From contig NC_088301.1 in assembly GCF_032854445.1 (NCBI RefSeq), forward strand, positions 7,052,044 through 7,116,043: 64,000 bases of DNA, given 5' to 3'. Under the pieces are notes generated by a model, which had not been told where the DNA came from, did no database searches, and saw only the letters and a list, made by a program, of their open reading frames with translations. A program made the position numbers and the translations under genes. The stretch is from Liolophura sinensis. Its lineage: Eukaryota > Mollusca > Polyplacophora > Chitonida > Chitonidae. Shown piece by piece: positions 12,101 to 26,625 of this stretch. Position 1 is the first letter of the stretch; each line of letters opens with the position of its first letter.

Positions 12101-15100
12101 AGGAATGCGGGGAGTGCTACTTTTACTACGGTCAGGCACTTTTGGAGCTCGCCAGGATGGAGACAGGTGTCTTGGGAAATGCCCTTCAGGGTGGTGAGTA
12201 AACAAGCATGTCCACGAGTGCATCTTCACGTCAGCGGCTCTCTCTTTGCTTTTTTACAGGCACAGTAGCCAGGTCAGGGAAGGTGAAGGAATGGCATAAG
12301 GTTGAAGGAGAATGGTTTGCATTGTCTTGTAATCCTGTATAATGCAGCAGCACTTACGGGTTTTGTGTAAATGAACAGAACTTCTCATTGCCATTCAAAT
12401 TAGTCCTGAGCAAGAGGGGAGTAGTGTAGCATGTACAGAGCCATTCTAACCTCGACAAAGAAAGCTGCTCAAAAGGGCGTCAAAATAGCAATACATATAC
12501 ACAAGATGCTGTTCATAAAAAAAACAAAAGAGATTTAACCTGATACGGTAAACTGCGTGAAACACAAGTGCATTTTCATGGGTTGGTTTGCCAGTAGGCG
12601 TGTGCAGCACAGAAACACTGATATGCACTCCATATAAACTTTCAGGTTGTTCAGAATTGTGTGACCCTGGTGGTGTTTTCACTGCAGCTGATTGGTTGCA
12701 TTCTAGAGTCAAAATCCTGCTGGTACTGTTTCAGCTTTAGTTTGGAGGTTTGTCAACTTTTTGGTAAACATTGGTTCTTACTGGCTTTTTCGACCCGTAA
12801 AGGTGCCATCATGAATGTGAAATAACCATTAGTTGAAGTGGGTAGCTGTGTAATGTGGTGCTTAGTGAAATAACTTGTGGCTGTGGTGTGATTGTGCTCA
12901 TTAAAGCGGTCTTCTGCTATCCAAGACTTGCAACATTCTGCATAATGAATGAAGCAGTTTGCTCTCTTTCAGCAATTTATTAGTTACATTGTCATTGCGA
13001 GGTCCAGTCTCTCTTCACTTTTCCTTGCCACTTTTACCTTTCTCCCATTCCCGCCATGGTGTGTCTCATCATACCGATAATGATTGCGACCAGAGTTGTG
13101 GTGTGTGATATTCATTGAGGGTGCTATCAGTGTGACATAGCCTTCTCTACAGGTTTTGTGACCTTTAGATTTAACCAATAAGTGATCAACTACAGCAAAA
13201 TGTTTGATCCAAATGACTTTCAGACAGAAGGAATGGGATCTATGACCGAACACCTGTATGTTTTTTGAAGTTGATCTTTGATTACATAGAGTATAGTTCT
13301 AAAGTACCCTAATTCCTCAACCTTTCTCTCATGATAGTCACTTTTAGTGAGATTTATGTAGCTTTTTAACTTGCTTTCAGAGACATTAGTTGGGTTGACA
13401 AATTTCAGGACTTATACAAAGTATAATTTTATCAGTCGATACAGAATAATGTTCCCAGAACATTCTTGAATAAGCCCCTTGCAAACATGCCAAAATGTTA
13501 ATGAATTACAGTACATGTATTTTCAAGGTCAGTATGGTGGATTGGTGGAACAGTCTGGTAACACCAATATCAGCTTAACCACAACCTGATGATACATGTT
13601 GTCCTCCTTTACCAGACATAACTTGCGCTATACTATGCAGTGTAAATTGAGATGTCAAGGGGGAAACCAATGCACGCATACCTTTGCTTGTTGTCAGTGC
13701 CTGAAGAAGACACTGAGGATGATGCAGAACCCAGTGAGCAGTTTGAAACAGCAGAGAAAGTGACAGGTGGGTTGGTTGGGCCTACACCGTCATTATTGAG
13801 GGATTTTGTTGCTTATTCAGTTAGGTGAAATGTACTACTGCTGTCCTGGAAAATATTTGCTCTAATTTTGAATGGTATGATAAAAATCAGTTTATTGCCT
13901 ACTGTTGGGTAAACTGGCATCTTGTAGAGTACAAGGTACATATGTGTATCAAATTTAGAAAACTGCTGAGAAGAGTAAAACCAGTGGAAATTGAAGGCTG
14001 TTTTTAAAATCCATAACAGGGAGTGTTGCAGGTAATTCTTGTAACATTGTTGGATTACTCTGATTGCCTGTATTCTGGAGTAGTGTTAGAGCCATGTTTT
14101 TCTGTGCCACCCCTAGGGGAAGAACGCGAGAAGATAAGGGATGAAGTGTATGATGCAATGTCTGAACCCGACCCCCCTAAAGCCAATGGTAAAGAAGCCG
14201 TTAATGATGATGCTAAGGTTGAAAAGAAAGAGGAAAGTTCAATGGAAACTGAAGAAAACAAGGAGAATGTGAAGAGTAAAAGTGAAGAAATAAAGGAAAC
14301 AGTAGGTAAGAAACCCTTGGAAAACAAAACTGAGGAAGAAATCAAAAATGAGAAAAACAAATCTCTAACGGACAAAACAGGAGAACTAAACAAAAAGGAT
14401 GAAAATTCATCTGAAATGGAAACCGAGGAGAATGAATCGGATAAGTCTGAGAAAAAGGCTGTTAATGGGGAAATAAATGGGTCAAATAAGGATGAGGTTT
14501 TAAAAGAGGTTAATGGTGAAAATGGGGATAAAGCGGAAGACAAACCTAAGGATGTTGCACAGGAGAAGTCTGCACCAGAAACCAAGGATGATGCTAAACC
14601 AACTGATGATGCTAAACCAACTGATGATGCTAAACCAACTGATGCTAAACCAACTGATGATGCTAAACCAACTGATGAAGCTAAAAGAACTGATAAAGAT
14701 TTAAAAACAGAAACGTCTGAGAAAGGAGACACTGAAGCGATGGAGGTTACAGATTCCAGTAAGATGTGGTTCAGTTAGTTTCACCCCTCCTAGCAGCTAT
14801 TTTATTCCGCCAGTTCAATATTTACATCCTTTCCAACACTTCATAACCGTCTTTCTGCCATGTTGGTTCTTATTTCACAGGTTGATTTCTATGTGGGATT
14901 GAAGCTAAATTCTAATAGTTTTGGTATTCCTATAAAATGTTTTGTCCTAATCCTAGCCTAACCTAACAATTCTGGTTGTGGGAATCCTAACACCAAGTCT
15001 CTCATTTTTGTGTGCTTGGTTCCTTACTACTGTGAGAAACAAAAGTTTGACATGGTATTTTAAAAGCTGTCTTTGATGGTGCTGGCACACATGGTTAATT

Positions 15101-18100
15101 GTAATGAAAATGCTGGTTTCACTTTCACAGACATCAGATCGATCATTCCTAAATCAAATATTCATGGTAAGATTTTAGTGAATTTTCCAGCTTTTAAGAT
15201 GAAAATACTGTTCCAAACCTCCAACATTATTAGAACCAGTAGTCTTGAACGAGGACTCAAAGAAAACAGGTTGAATTTTTGGGCGATTTGTTTCTCTAAT
15301 TTGAGACGTCAACAGCCCTCTACTTCAGGGGCTGACAATTGGTCTCAAAACATGCTGTGTCTCTGGCAATGGACATTTCAGTCTTAGCATTATGTAGCTG
15401 TTAATAATCCGAATACTAATCTGTGGACTGCTCTTTTTAATAGAAGAGAAAGAGGATGGAGAGGAAGACGGTGAAGAGGAGGAAGAAGGGACAGCTGATG
15501 AGGAGGAAGGGGAGGCCACTGCAGAAGAGGGAGAGGCGGATCCAGGAGAGGGAACCAGCTCAGGCAAGACAGGTGAAGAGGTGAGTGGTGCAGAGAGAAG
15601 GGTAACATTGTTAGCAATTTTTTTGGCAAATCATTTGCTATTAAAGACTGTTTGCTTGAAATCTGTAAATCTGTTCAGCATCATTTGTGTTTTACACATA
15701 TAAGCATATTTATAGAGGCTGTGCTGCAAGTTTTGGAATAAAATGGATCAGTGCAAATCCAATCTAATGTTTGCTGTTTTAGAATATCCTATATAATTAC
15801 CTTTTGCAAAATATCAGCCTTTCCTGTGTTTCCATTAAAAATCAGTTATACGTTGGGTAACTTTTTCGAACTGTAAAATTATTATGCCTCTGTTAAAAGT
15901 ACAGTCGCGATTCTGATATTTACTGCAGACAATAATTTAAGGTATTTGTAACAAAACTGAAAATTTCATTTCATTAGCAAATGGGTTTTTTTTTGTTTTA
16001 CCAAAAATCTTTTTTCCCACTTGTACTTGAAATTTTTGAATTTTGTTGATTGGTTTTCTAGACATTGTAAAATATCGTGTGGCACATTTGGAATGGACTT
16101 GCACTAGAGCTGATTTGTCCTTGACAGTGTTGGCAAAACAATGGATATGAGGTCTTGGAAAGTCCTCACATTTTCTTTGATGGTTGGGAATTTTTAAATT
16201 CGAATTTTCTGTCTGAAAATCTGGATGAGAGAAGGAGCTGTGATGGTACATGCACTTGTCTTTAGCAGCTCAGTTAGTTGAGAGTTTTTATTTTTCAGGA
16301 CCCAGATGACATTTCTAACTTGCAGTTGTCGTGGGAAATGCTGGAGCTTGCCAAGGTCATCTACCTCAAGTGAGTCATTTTACCATATCGCATCATCACC
16401 AATTCCATTAGATGCATGCATTTTCATTCATTCTGTGCGTATGTAAGTGCATTTTTTTTGTGATTTTATACTGTGTACATTTAAATATTTCACCCAGTAC
16501 TGTTTTGAGCATTTTGTTTAAAACGTGTGCTTTACATGTCTCCTCTGCTTAGTGACCTCTTGCTTGGAAAGTATCTTTTTAAACAAATCTGTCTAATTTT
16601 TGGTAGTTTTGTCTTTTATGCTAACCTGCCATGTTCTAAACAAAGAAGTGTGCTTCCATTTGCTAACTGTTTTTTTTGCATCCGTGTGTTTCATTTTTTT
16701 CTAGTGTAGTAGTTAAAGAAGAAAACGTAAATATCAGACAAATGTTATTGAAAAGAGCATGCTTATCCTTGCAGGTGTATGACATAAAAAAAAATTTTAA
16801 TATGTACCTCAAGTTTAATAAATTATAAAGTCAGCACCAAAATCCGCTGTGGGCGACTCCATTTTGCCTAAAAACTAGTCCTGAAGTCTTCTGTGTTAGG
16901 AGGAGAATTGCCTTTGGAAACGGCCTAAGTGCAGTGTGTACATTTCTGGTAGAACTCTTCTTCCCAGAAGGTAGCGAACACTACAGTTCGTTTTCAGCTT
17001 GACGATCGGGAAACCAGAATGTAGGACGTAGGTTCCGAGTTTTCACGATCAAGCCGGCAGTTTTAACAACTCTCATTGACTGAGAGGCAACACACCCCCA
17101 ACATAAATTACAGGGTGTTAAAGATGGAGGACGCGATAAACTCAGCGAATTATGCGAGCTTTGCCATTTTCAGACTTAAAGTGTATGGCAAGGAAAAATC
17201 GCAGGCACCACCAGATAGAAAAAATTGTGCTTTTTACAGCCTACTGTAATGTCATTGTTTTAACTTTTCTTCACCTGTAAGTATTCACAGCATCTTGCAA
17301 ATCTCGCACAATACCATGGTAATCCGCAACCGAAAGCTTCGAATGGTAATGATGTAGTAGACTAAAATAGACAAGATACTATGGATGCCTCAGTAACTCT
17401 TGCAATTGAATATTAAAGGTGCCATGAATATTAATGTGGATCAAATGACTCTTTCAGACAAGAAGACAAAGAAATGAAGTTAAAAGCAGCACAAGCCTAT
17501 CTGAAACTAGGGGAAGTCAGCATTGAAACAGGTTGGTTAAAATTAAATCAGTAAATTTTCTCAGTTCGCTGTTACTGGTTCCAACCATTCAGTGGAGTGT
17601 AGTACAGGATTTTCAATGCCAGTTTGTTTAGGTCTAAGTCTGGCAGTAATGTTGTATTCCATAGTGTATTTGCATGGGAATAATGCTAGCTATTATAGGC
17701 AAGGCTACTATTTTTGATCACGTTTTTTGCCATCAACAGACATTTCTAGTGAAATAGCCTTCTAATGTTTAGACACTATTCATTCACATTTTTCCATAAC
17801 ATTTTACTTATGTTACTGTTGTTACTTTTTTCACAGAGCAGTATGAACAAGCCATCAGTGATATTGGAGAGTGTTTCAAGATTCAGAAGGAGTTGCTAGA
17901 GCAAGATGATCGCTTGTTAGCAGAGACGTATCCTTGCATCTTAATTTATTTTAACAAAAACATTTTGCATCGCGTCATATGGAAGTAAAGATACCTGGAT
18001 AGCTACCTGTACAAAGTTCTGGTTGATGTTGGTTTATTGCTGTATAGTGTGTAATTTTTAAAATTTAAATAACCATACAAATGAACATGGTGTGTGTTCT

Positions 18101-21100
18101 GTTGACTCTACAGGGCCCATTATATTTTAAATAAAAAGCTTACCTAGAAAAGAACAGAGAGCAGCCAAGCATCAGAACTATTTAATGAAATAAAATTGGA
18201 ATATTGGTTTATACAATAGTACTATGCTGCTGGGTGACCATGTAGCTGCCTTCCAATGAATTCCCTGCTATGTGATGAACAGAAGTCACCCCATCTTGAT
18301 TATCTCAGTCAGCATGTGCATGTAGCAAAGTAAATGTTCACAGCACTGTTACTTACAGTGATAACCCCTCCTCTCCAGGATTTTTCATGTGAACCAATCA
18401 AGCTATATTGTATGTATGTATGTATGTATTATCCTTAACCGTTTGAAGACAATACCAGCTTGGGCTGGCCTTGTCCTTCAACAAGAATTTTGAGGAGGCC
18501 ATTGACAGTTTCCGTGGGGCAGTCAAGGCTATTGAAGAAAGAATAGGTAAGGAAATAATCTTTAAGGACATTGTACAATTCAGTGCAAAGTGGACAGGTA
18601 TTGGCATCCACAATATTGGTTACCCAGGTGTTGTTCCAGGTGTAATGTTGTATGCACAATGTACAGGTGTAGATTTAATGTATTCACTAAAACTACCAAT
18701 TATCACTTTTTCATACATTTGAAACTTTGGTCTTAAGATGTTTTGTTCAAAAGTAGATTGAAATATTTTGGTATAGCGTGAAATGACAGTTCACCAGCCA
18801 AGGGGAATTTCTGAATAAAAGTGCAGCCTATTATAAGGCCTGTTCTGTTGTGTGATATATTATTTTTTTTTCAACAACCTTTTGTTCAGTATTAATGCAG
18901 TATGCTTTGCTTGAATTATTGTTTCAATGTCTTGGTTAAATTCCTTGTAAATAACTGGCATTTTCACACATCTTATGGCTGTTTTTGCTCTGTGAAATAG
19001 GTAACTTACAGAAGGTTGTAGAAGAGGGGAAGAAGACTGAAAAGTCTGAAGAGAAACCTGCTGAAAAGTCTGAAGAGAAACCTGCTGAAAAGTCTGAAGA
19101 AAAACCTGCTGAAAAGTCCGAAGACAAGCCTGCGGAAAAGTCCGAAGAGAAACTTGCCAAGGCTCAAGAAGGGGAGGAGAAAATGGAAGAGACAAAGTCT
19201 GAGGAAGAGATTAAAGGTGTGTAGTTTTGTAGAACCACTCCTTTTCAGTGCATCCAATGAAAGAAATGTTGACCAGTTTTATATTGATGTGTTATGGGCC
19301 AGGCTATTAGCTTTGGCCTAAAGTTTAGCCCTTGACCATGTTGTACGTTTTGCTCGAGTTCTGCCAACCTTAAAAAGGTTTGTTTGGAAGCTAGGATGAT
19401 ATCCGGTGGGAAAAATGAGCTTCGGGAGTGATATTTTATGACATTTGTTTGTCTCAATAAATGACCTTTTGGACAGAATATTGGGTCATTTATCGTAGCT
19501 TGTGTTGAAAATAAGTAGTTGAGATTCCATCATAGTGGTCGGTTTTTATTTGTAATCTAATTTTTTCAGAGAGCTGCAAAGATACAGATGACCCAGTAAA
19601 AGCTGCTGAGAAAGAGATTCAAGACTTGAAAGAGATATTACCCGATATCCGTGCTAAGGTGGGCTTTAAAGCATTTTGTAGAATAAAACTTGTTGTGAAG
19701 GTGATAAATTGTAAAAAAAAAAATTGAATATTTACATCAGTGATAGCAATGTAAAAAAAACTAACACAAACTGTGATTGTACCATACATTTTACTCTGCA
19801 TTGTTAGATTGAAGATGTTGTGGAAGAAAGGAAGAACATGGATGTTGTGAAGGAAATGGCCAAGGATGTTTTCACTTCACAGATGGTAAGCCTACTGCCT
19901 GTTTGGTCAGTGCAGCTTTAGTCAAGAAATAGATAATAGATTACAGTTTTACTAAGTACTTGTACTTTCATATTTGAGTATATTTGTTGAAGTAGCTCTA
20001 GGTTATCTTATAGGATATCATGAAGGATTTTGTCATAAGCGCAGTTTTATTTGTGAAGAGGTAAATTTTAATGGACTAAAGATGCTCTTTAGTTAATTCG
20101 TGTTTTACCAGTGTACTGAAGATGATTATACTGAATCCATGTGTAAAAAATAGTCAAGATACATTTTGTTGCAAGTAAAGAAATCTGTTTCAGAAACCTG
20201 AAGGGGAAGCCGGAACAATAGGAACACAGGCTTCTTCGGTAAGTGTACAAACCTGATTTTATGTATGGATATATTTACAGTTCATCCTCAGAATTAACCA
20301 GTAAGGTGTTACTGAAACGAATGTTACAATTCATTTTCATGCCTCTGTGTTTGATAACGAATGTATCCTTGCAACTCAACAACTATGTTGCCATAACAGC
20401 AGTGGTCTAGTGTCCCAGGATTCAACAGCAGTGTGGCAAAAGCATATTCAAAGTTGAACAATTTCTCCACAGATACCCTCAATTGAAATGTTTTCCAGTG
20501 TAACAAAATTCAGAATATGTGAAGGATGGTCGATATTCATTATAGTTTTTGATATCCTGTATAGTTGTGACAAAATCTATTTATATTTGTTCTTTTAGAG
20601 TGACAGTGGTGTGAAACCAACAGACATCAGTCATTTGATAAGGAAAAAGGTAATGTATCAACCTTTTTTGGATATTTCTGACTTTGGATAGTACCTGGGT
20701 GTTTTTCCTGCTCCAAAAGGGAAAAAAAATATTAGACTGACACATCTTCATAGGAATTACAAGTTCATGAAGAGAATTTACTGGTTGTCATGGCAAAAAG
20801 AAAGACGTCACCCCACTAGGCAAGCTTGGTGTAAATAATGGATTAACCTAGAGTTTTCTGGCATGAACAGGCTGTTCAGCATTACAGGTTGTGTTGTAAA
20901 TAAATATTGAAAAGCTCCTTACAATAACCTTTGATTTTAAATTCAAAATCTGTTTAATGTCTAGTTTTGTTGTGAATTTAGGTATCAAGTAGTTGTCCTG
21001 TCATGTCAAAGACCATGACTTTGCTGGTATTAACATGTTGTTGCAACAATATGGCTGAAATGTTGTCAGTGTGATGTAAAACTGCATAAATCATTCATTC

Positions 21101-22518
21101 AGCTCCATACATGTGTTCCAGGGACAAGTATGAAACCAGGGTTTGTATTGAGCGTGGAAAAAGGGGGCTCTTGTACTGGAATTTTTCAACCTTTTCGCAT
21201 GTTTGCAAGATATTTATTAAGCATATTGTGAAGGCATTATATTGTAGACAGATAAAATTATATTTTGCAAAGGCTTGAAATTGGCCAGTCCCTCCTATGT
21301 AGTTTGTCTCCACAATAAAATCTTGAAAAGTGCGTTAATTGCACTGAACGTTGCCCTTTCGCATACGAAAACATTGAGGAATTCAGATAATTTGGCCAGG
21401 AAATGCGGAACTACTGTGTTCTAGTATGCTGACATTCTCTTCAGCAACAAATTGCTTAATGGACTGCTGTGCACTTGTTAGAAAAATGAGTGAGAACATA
21501 AACGTTTGTGTAAGTTTAGAATATTCATTCAAAGTAGCCTGGAAATCTCTAAGATGTATAAAGCATGTGACACAATTACGCCTCCAAATCTGTTTTTCAT
21601 GATCAGAGAAAGCAGTCTGATGTAGAGGAGGAAGCTGAGACGAAGAAATCTCGTCAGGAAGATGGCAGTGGAGATGCACCTGTGCTCACCAATGGAAACC
21701 ATGAGACAACAGATAAGGCAAAGGTTAGTGTAATCCCTAACCCTCACTGAAAAACTGAAGATTAAAACAATTCAAGGCTTGGTTTAACTTAATAAGAAAA
21801 GAAATATGTGTAAACTTCATACAAGTGGGAAGTCAATACTTTTCCTTCTGGATGCTGTTTTTCTGAATTTGTATTTACGAAAAACTAAAACATGGTTCTT
21901 ATTATTTCTTCATGAAACTGTCCAAATGGGGGGCACTGATCTAGTCAAGAGTAAATTCATTGTTGATGTAATTTTGGGCCATTGATGAAAAAAAAATGTA
22001 TAAAATGGAATATAGATCAGAAGGTCTTGTTTGTCTCAAAAAGGATTTTTTTTCTCGACTTGTGGCATGACTTCGTCGTATTTTAAATAACTTTAATCAG
22101 TTCATGCTTCTCACGAATCCTAAGGCGCTTACCTCCTATTCTCTTGTGAGAACTGTACTATTATTTTGCATTGGTAAAAGTGGCTCCTGTAAGTTTGCTG
22201 GTAGATCAGTCTATCACATTTTTTTTTATGTTCTATATGCTATATGATAGTAAATGTATATGTACACATACTACAAATGAAGGTCATCCAGCGTTCTGGT
22301 GTGCACATTGTAGGTATATCAGATGTCTTAAACTTGACTTTTTCACATACTCAAAACCTAAACAATACTGATGACATGGCGTTGTCATAATCATTCCTTC
22401 AAAAGCTAGACTTCTGCATTTGTCTTGGTTGTGAATTTTCCAGGAAGCTGTGAAGGAGGTTGAGTCAAAGGATGTTCCCATGGTAACAGACGACAAGGCT
22501 GAAGCTGTATCGACATAA
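9190..22518 (+). CDS. NASP: NASP histone chaperone (18 coding exons)
   Basis: Nuclear TPR chaperone of the NASP/Sim3/Hif1 (SHNi-TPR) family that holds H3-H4 and linker H1. Exons: 9190-9251, 11569-11679, 12075-12193, 13698-13766, 14117-14758, 15131-15166, 15444-15580, 16299-16369, 17458-17531, 17837-17927, 18449-18546, 19001-19216, 19570-19658, 19808-19885, 20194-20238, 20599-20649, 21607-21723, 22444-22518. Every junction is GT-AG with matching phase, giving 726 residues. TPR1-2 lies near residues 20-97. A long Glu/Lys-rich acidic insert (about 98-390) interrupts the TPRs as in other NASPs. The TPR continuation holds [30 protein letters not shown] and [21 protein letters not shown] coiled coil follows ([18 protein letters not shown]), then a basic nuclear signal (RKKRKQ, KKSR). 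The 36-nt exon at 15131 and parts of the acidic region may be alternatively spliced. Confidence 0.95.
9564..9600. repeat. Perfect 17-bp hairpin in NASP intron 1
   Basis: TAAAGTGTCGTCAATTC (9564-9580), a 3-nt loop ATA, then its exact reverse complement to 9600. A direct duplication containing GAAGTAGTTCAT follows at 9608-9655. Function unknown. Confidence 0.85.
11298..11450 (+). repeat. Degenerate tRNA-derived SINE
   Basis: Head and centre of the SINE family are recognisable (CAGGAGCCTCTCACCAATGC, CGCTGTGAGTTCCAGTCCAG, GGAAGGTCTACCAG). The tail is missing or diverged. It lies in NASP intron 1, just upstream of exon 2. Confidence 0.65.
13309..13511. mobile_element. MITE-like element, copy 1
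   Basis: About 200 bp with inverted termini: left AATTCCTCAACCTTTCTC, right end complementary to it in degenerate form (AAAATGTTAATGAATTAC). The interior CAAAGTATAATTTTATCAGT and CTTGCAAACATG are shared with the copies at 27226 and 31190. No coding capacity. Confidence 0.6.
14586..14690 (+). repeat. NASP: In-frame 15/18-bp repeat in NASP acidic exon
   Basis: Tandem GATGATGCTAAACCAACT units encoding DDAKPT, one of them shortened to DAKPT. All keep the NASP frame, so this is a length-variable segment of the acidic linker. Confidence 0.9.
19035..19160 (+). repeat. NASP: In-frame 24-bp repeat in NASP
   Basis: About five copies of a 24-bp unit encoding KSEEKPAE, lying in frame in exon 19001-19216. 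This makes a second low-complexity charged segment downstream of the TPRs. Confidence 0.9.
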
Positions 22519-25500
22519 AGTTCTCACAAAGACTTGTAAATCTTAGTCTTCTGAAGTTCTACCAGCGACAATAATGAGAGGGTGCGCCATAAAGAGAAAT
22601 ATGCTGTTTTGCACCCAGTCTGGTCAACCATGTTACAAAGCAGTGTTCTGTCTTTTTTTTTATGATACAATCTTTAACATTTTCTCATCGATTTTTGAGA
22701 TTTTGATTCCATATGGTACAGGTTCATTTTCATCCATTTGTAGTATTATAAAATGTCTGTACCTCTCTTGAGTGAATGTGAGTGACTGGATTTTCGCCCT
22801 TGGGGTAGTATTTATGGAATAGAACGGAAGTGAAGGATTTTTCTGTGTTGGAATATAAAGTGCTAATGTTCAGTGGTTGATATGTTGTACATCTTCTTGT
22901 TCATGTTCTGTGTTACATATAGAGATTGACATTATCTGTGGACTCATTGTGTGGTCATAAATATTGTGTTAGCATGTTAATTGGTCCACATTGTTCAGAT
23001 CTGCACGTCATTATTCATAATAATCTTAATCTCAGTCTTCATTGTCAAATACAAAACATATCAATCTCTCCTCTGTGTTTTCTCGTTAATTTATGTGAGC
23101 TCTGCGGACTTATTGGCCCTAACCGGTGTAAAGGCAGACTAAAATCCGGCTCTTGCTAAGGCATTTATCTGGGTTTTGTCTGTTTTTTTCTGGGTTTTAT
23201 TCACGTCTCCAATCTGTTCATGGTGATTTAAGGCCGGCAGTCCAGTTTCCTCCACCTTATAAGAAACATGACCTCCATTCTTCCGTTCACATGTTTAAAG
23301 ACCATGACTCATTTGCATGAAGAGCTCTGTGTTGCATGCCTGACAATAGTTACCGTGGTAAACTGGCAATATCGGACATATGAGTTTTCCTCTACTTGCT
23401 AATTTGACTGCTTTCATCAGAAAATGTGATTGCAAATGTTATTTGTAGGTAGATTATGCTATTTCCGGATTTTGTTAAAAATTCACTTTTTTCTGATCAT
23501 CACGCTTGAGCAAGAGACATTTCATTAGCGTGACTGTTCGATAGTTCTTGCAAGTGGACAGGAGCTTTGCATAGGTGGGGTTATGCTGTCCTTTCAGCCT
23601 GCTGTGTTTCAGGATTCATATTTTACAAATCTAACTTGACATTTAATTGGCCTAATAGTCATTGGATTTATCCTCCCATTGGCATGCTATGCCAAAGTGA
23701 TTTTTGTCACAATGTCCGTACAAACATGAACGCAGTAGAAGTCCCATTGCTTTACACTAAGTTGGGGAACAACAAGGAAGTTCAGAAGTACATAGGGCCA
23801 AATGTAGAACTGACAAATCCTTAACCACTCTTCGTGCAGGAATTTGACAACGCACTGTTCTTTACAGAACCGAACGACCAAAAACCAATCCCCCTCAACA
23901 CAACCCTGAGAAAACCTGGGACACAACATATCTACACACTAATCCTTATTAAAAATATTAAAGATAATGGCACGTGCTAGAACATATGCAGAACTTTACA
24001 CCTACAAAGACAAATGGTGCCTTAATCGCTCCAAGGTACGAAAACAATATTCTTGTAAAAGTACGACCATTGCAATGTTTGATCAATTATTTAAAAGTCT
24101 AACTTTAAGTAATGTATGGTCCTAGTTCGGTCACTTTAAATAGCTGTTTGCTTGGTATACGCAGTGTGCATGCACTGACGGGACTAATTTGTGCTGTGTT
24201 GATACAAACCAAGATCTGGTTGAATGCAAATTTACAGAACACGAAAGGTTTGGTTGTGAAAGACAAGAACACTGAAATGGAGTATTTATCAGAATTGCCC
24301 AAGAAAAGTTAAATTTTTTCTAAGCGTAAGATGCATTTAAAACATTGGATTTTGTGGTGTCTTTTGGGGCGCAGAGTGTATCAACGACGTCTCGGCCATA
24401 TTTTTGGTTTAAAATTCAAGGTTCATTTGGTGACTACATTCATAGCTTGAAATGTACATGCTATTTGAATGATGGAAGCTAGAAGTCTGTCAAGTGGCAG
24501 AAAGCTGATGTGGCATCACTGATCTCAATATGATCAGAAAAGACCACCATAAAATCCTAGTTCAACTGCATTTTACAAGGTCAAAGTATTACCAAAAAAA
24601 AAAAAACCCCAGAACAAATCAAACAATATTACTAGGCAGTATTTAATGGTGTTTTATTTGGCGTATTTAGTTTGCTAGTGTTTTCTATCCCTTTAAATGA
24701 CTTGCAAACAGCAATCCCACAGGTGCCCCTGCCATTTGGGGCCACGGTGACTCCACTAGTAGTGCATTTAGGGTTTAACAGATCTCTAGACTTGTATCAC
24801 TGACTAGCATATCACGCTTGCTCTGTAATTAACAGATGTCACAAGTGGTGGAAGTGTGAAATTTGTGCAAGGTGAGCAAGTTCTGTATGTTTTCAGACTT
24901 TTGCTTAAGTCTGTCCTATCACACTGCGGAAAATTTTAAGTCCAGAAAGTTGGACTACTTATTACATGAACTGTCTATTACTTGGACAGAGTTGATTTAA
25001 CCATGAGCTGACCACATTTGTAGACATATCACAGTACCTGAAGTACTGTGTCAAGAATCAGCAGTGCATTGTTCTACACATAGCTTTTGACATGTTGTTT
25101 TTGTCACTTACACCATTTCCGGTGCTGTCATTCCACATTGCAATACCCTGTCAAAGTAACCAGCCATCGTAATTATAGTGATGCACCATGCACTGTAATG
25201 CCATGCCGATGACCGACTTAAAGCGGATATACCAGAGATTTTTAGCAAAAAAATCCATATTCCGTTATCAAATGTTCTGTATTCACCAAGAATAGCTTAA
25301 ATTGTTGCCTTTCAGTAAATATCAGACTCGCAGCTGTACTGTTTTGTGTTAAAATGATTCTGAAGTTTTATTACTCCACCTGCTTTATAAATTTTAGAAA
25401 TGTTATTACTGATTTTTTAAACGTACACAGGAGACAATACTAGATTAGATTATAAGATTAGATTATTTGGCTTTTCAAAATGATGGAAAAAAGTCTGGCA

Positions 25501-26625
25501 TAGTCTCCTTTGATGTCCCACCCAGTAACGGACATTTTGTGCCAATCAAGAAACCAATAAAAGCAAAACGAAGTAATAAATCCAACACTTGTTTGTTCTG
25601 AAGCGTTTTTGCAGCTGAGCCTAGACTGGTATAGTTCCAGTAGATTTCACTTTTAATACACTTGAAGGACTGGTATTTCTGAACGCTTTAATCTTAACAT
25701 AACAAAACACATTGCAAGCCAATACCATGAAAATGTGTGAAAATCTCATTTACATGGTAATAATTTATTCATGTGAATATTTACACATTCATCCTGCAAA
25801 TACTTTCATCATTTGCCGCAGGACGTATACATCTTTCCAGTGGTGTCTGCATATGATGTATTGCACATTTACATGCAAAAATACCACGCATGTGTCGAGT
25901 TACCTTGTATTTTGTAGGCTTCAAACAGTTCATACTACAACGCCACATTCTGATTGGTTTTGGAATAGCTCTACACGTGTTGTGAAGGAAGGTCTCTTGA
26001 CACAGTTATCATGGCATTGGCCAATCTGCATACCCACGACGTCACTGCTTTGAAGTACTACATATTCATGTTTATTAAGCAAGAGCACTCTTTCTAGTGT
26101 GACATACCTGGATTTCTTTACTGCCCAAGAGAAAAACACTCATGATTGGTCTTTATCCATATTTATAAAGCATTGTTCATTTCCTTTGGCAAATCACGCA
26201 CAATCTGGCAAATTTAGTGCATTTTAAGCTTATTTGTGGGACACTCACTGGCCCCTGGCATAGATGTATATTCAATCTACCTACTCCTGTAAAATGGTGT
26301 TCTGGCCCTGTTAGTTTGTCTTGCTGAAGAGTGAACCTGCAATACAGCCTATTCTGCTTACTAGCTCAAGACAGCATGAGATTCTGAAAAAATGCAGTGA
26401 AATGGGCCCTATTGCCAGCCATGCAGAGATGATTACATTCAAGTTGTGTCAACTTCGAAGCATTGTGTCCCGGACTTGAATGTCAAAAACAAACTTCTAT
26501 CAGGCAAACAACCATCAGCTGCCTTATCTTCTACTTCATTATTCATGTTGGAGGTCAGCTTTACTTTTAGGTTACCACCTTTGGGTGCACTACCATTTCT
26601 ATAACTAATCCTCCACATTTTTGAA
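22519..26625. other. Convergent NASP-MED8 intergenic region and 3'UTRs
   Basis: Contains the NASP 3'UTR and, on the other strand, the MED8 3'UTR. No further gene or known family was recognised. The open frames here (such as 25712-26053) lack exon-like context. Poly(A) ends cannot be fixed by eye. Confidence 0.5.

Noticed and set aside
14055-14732. 225-codon minus-strand frame opposite the NASP acidic exon
   Set aside because: Shadow of the Glu/Lys-rich repeat-containing exon; Ser/Leu-rich translation with no family resemblance.
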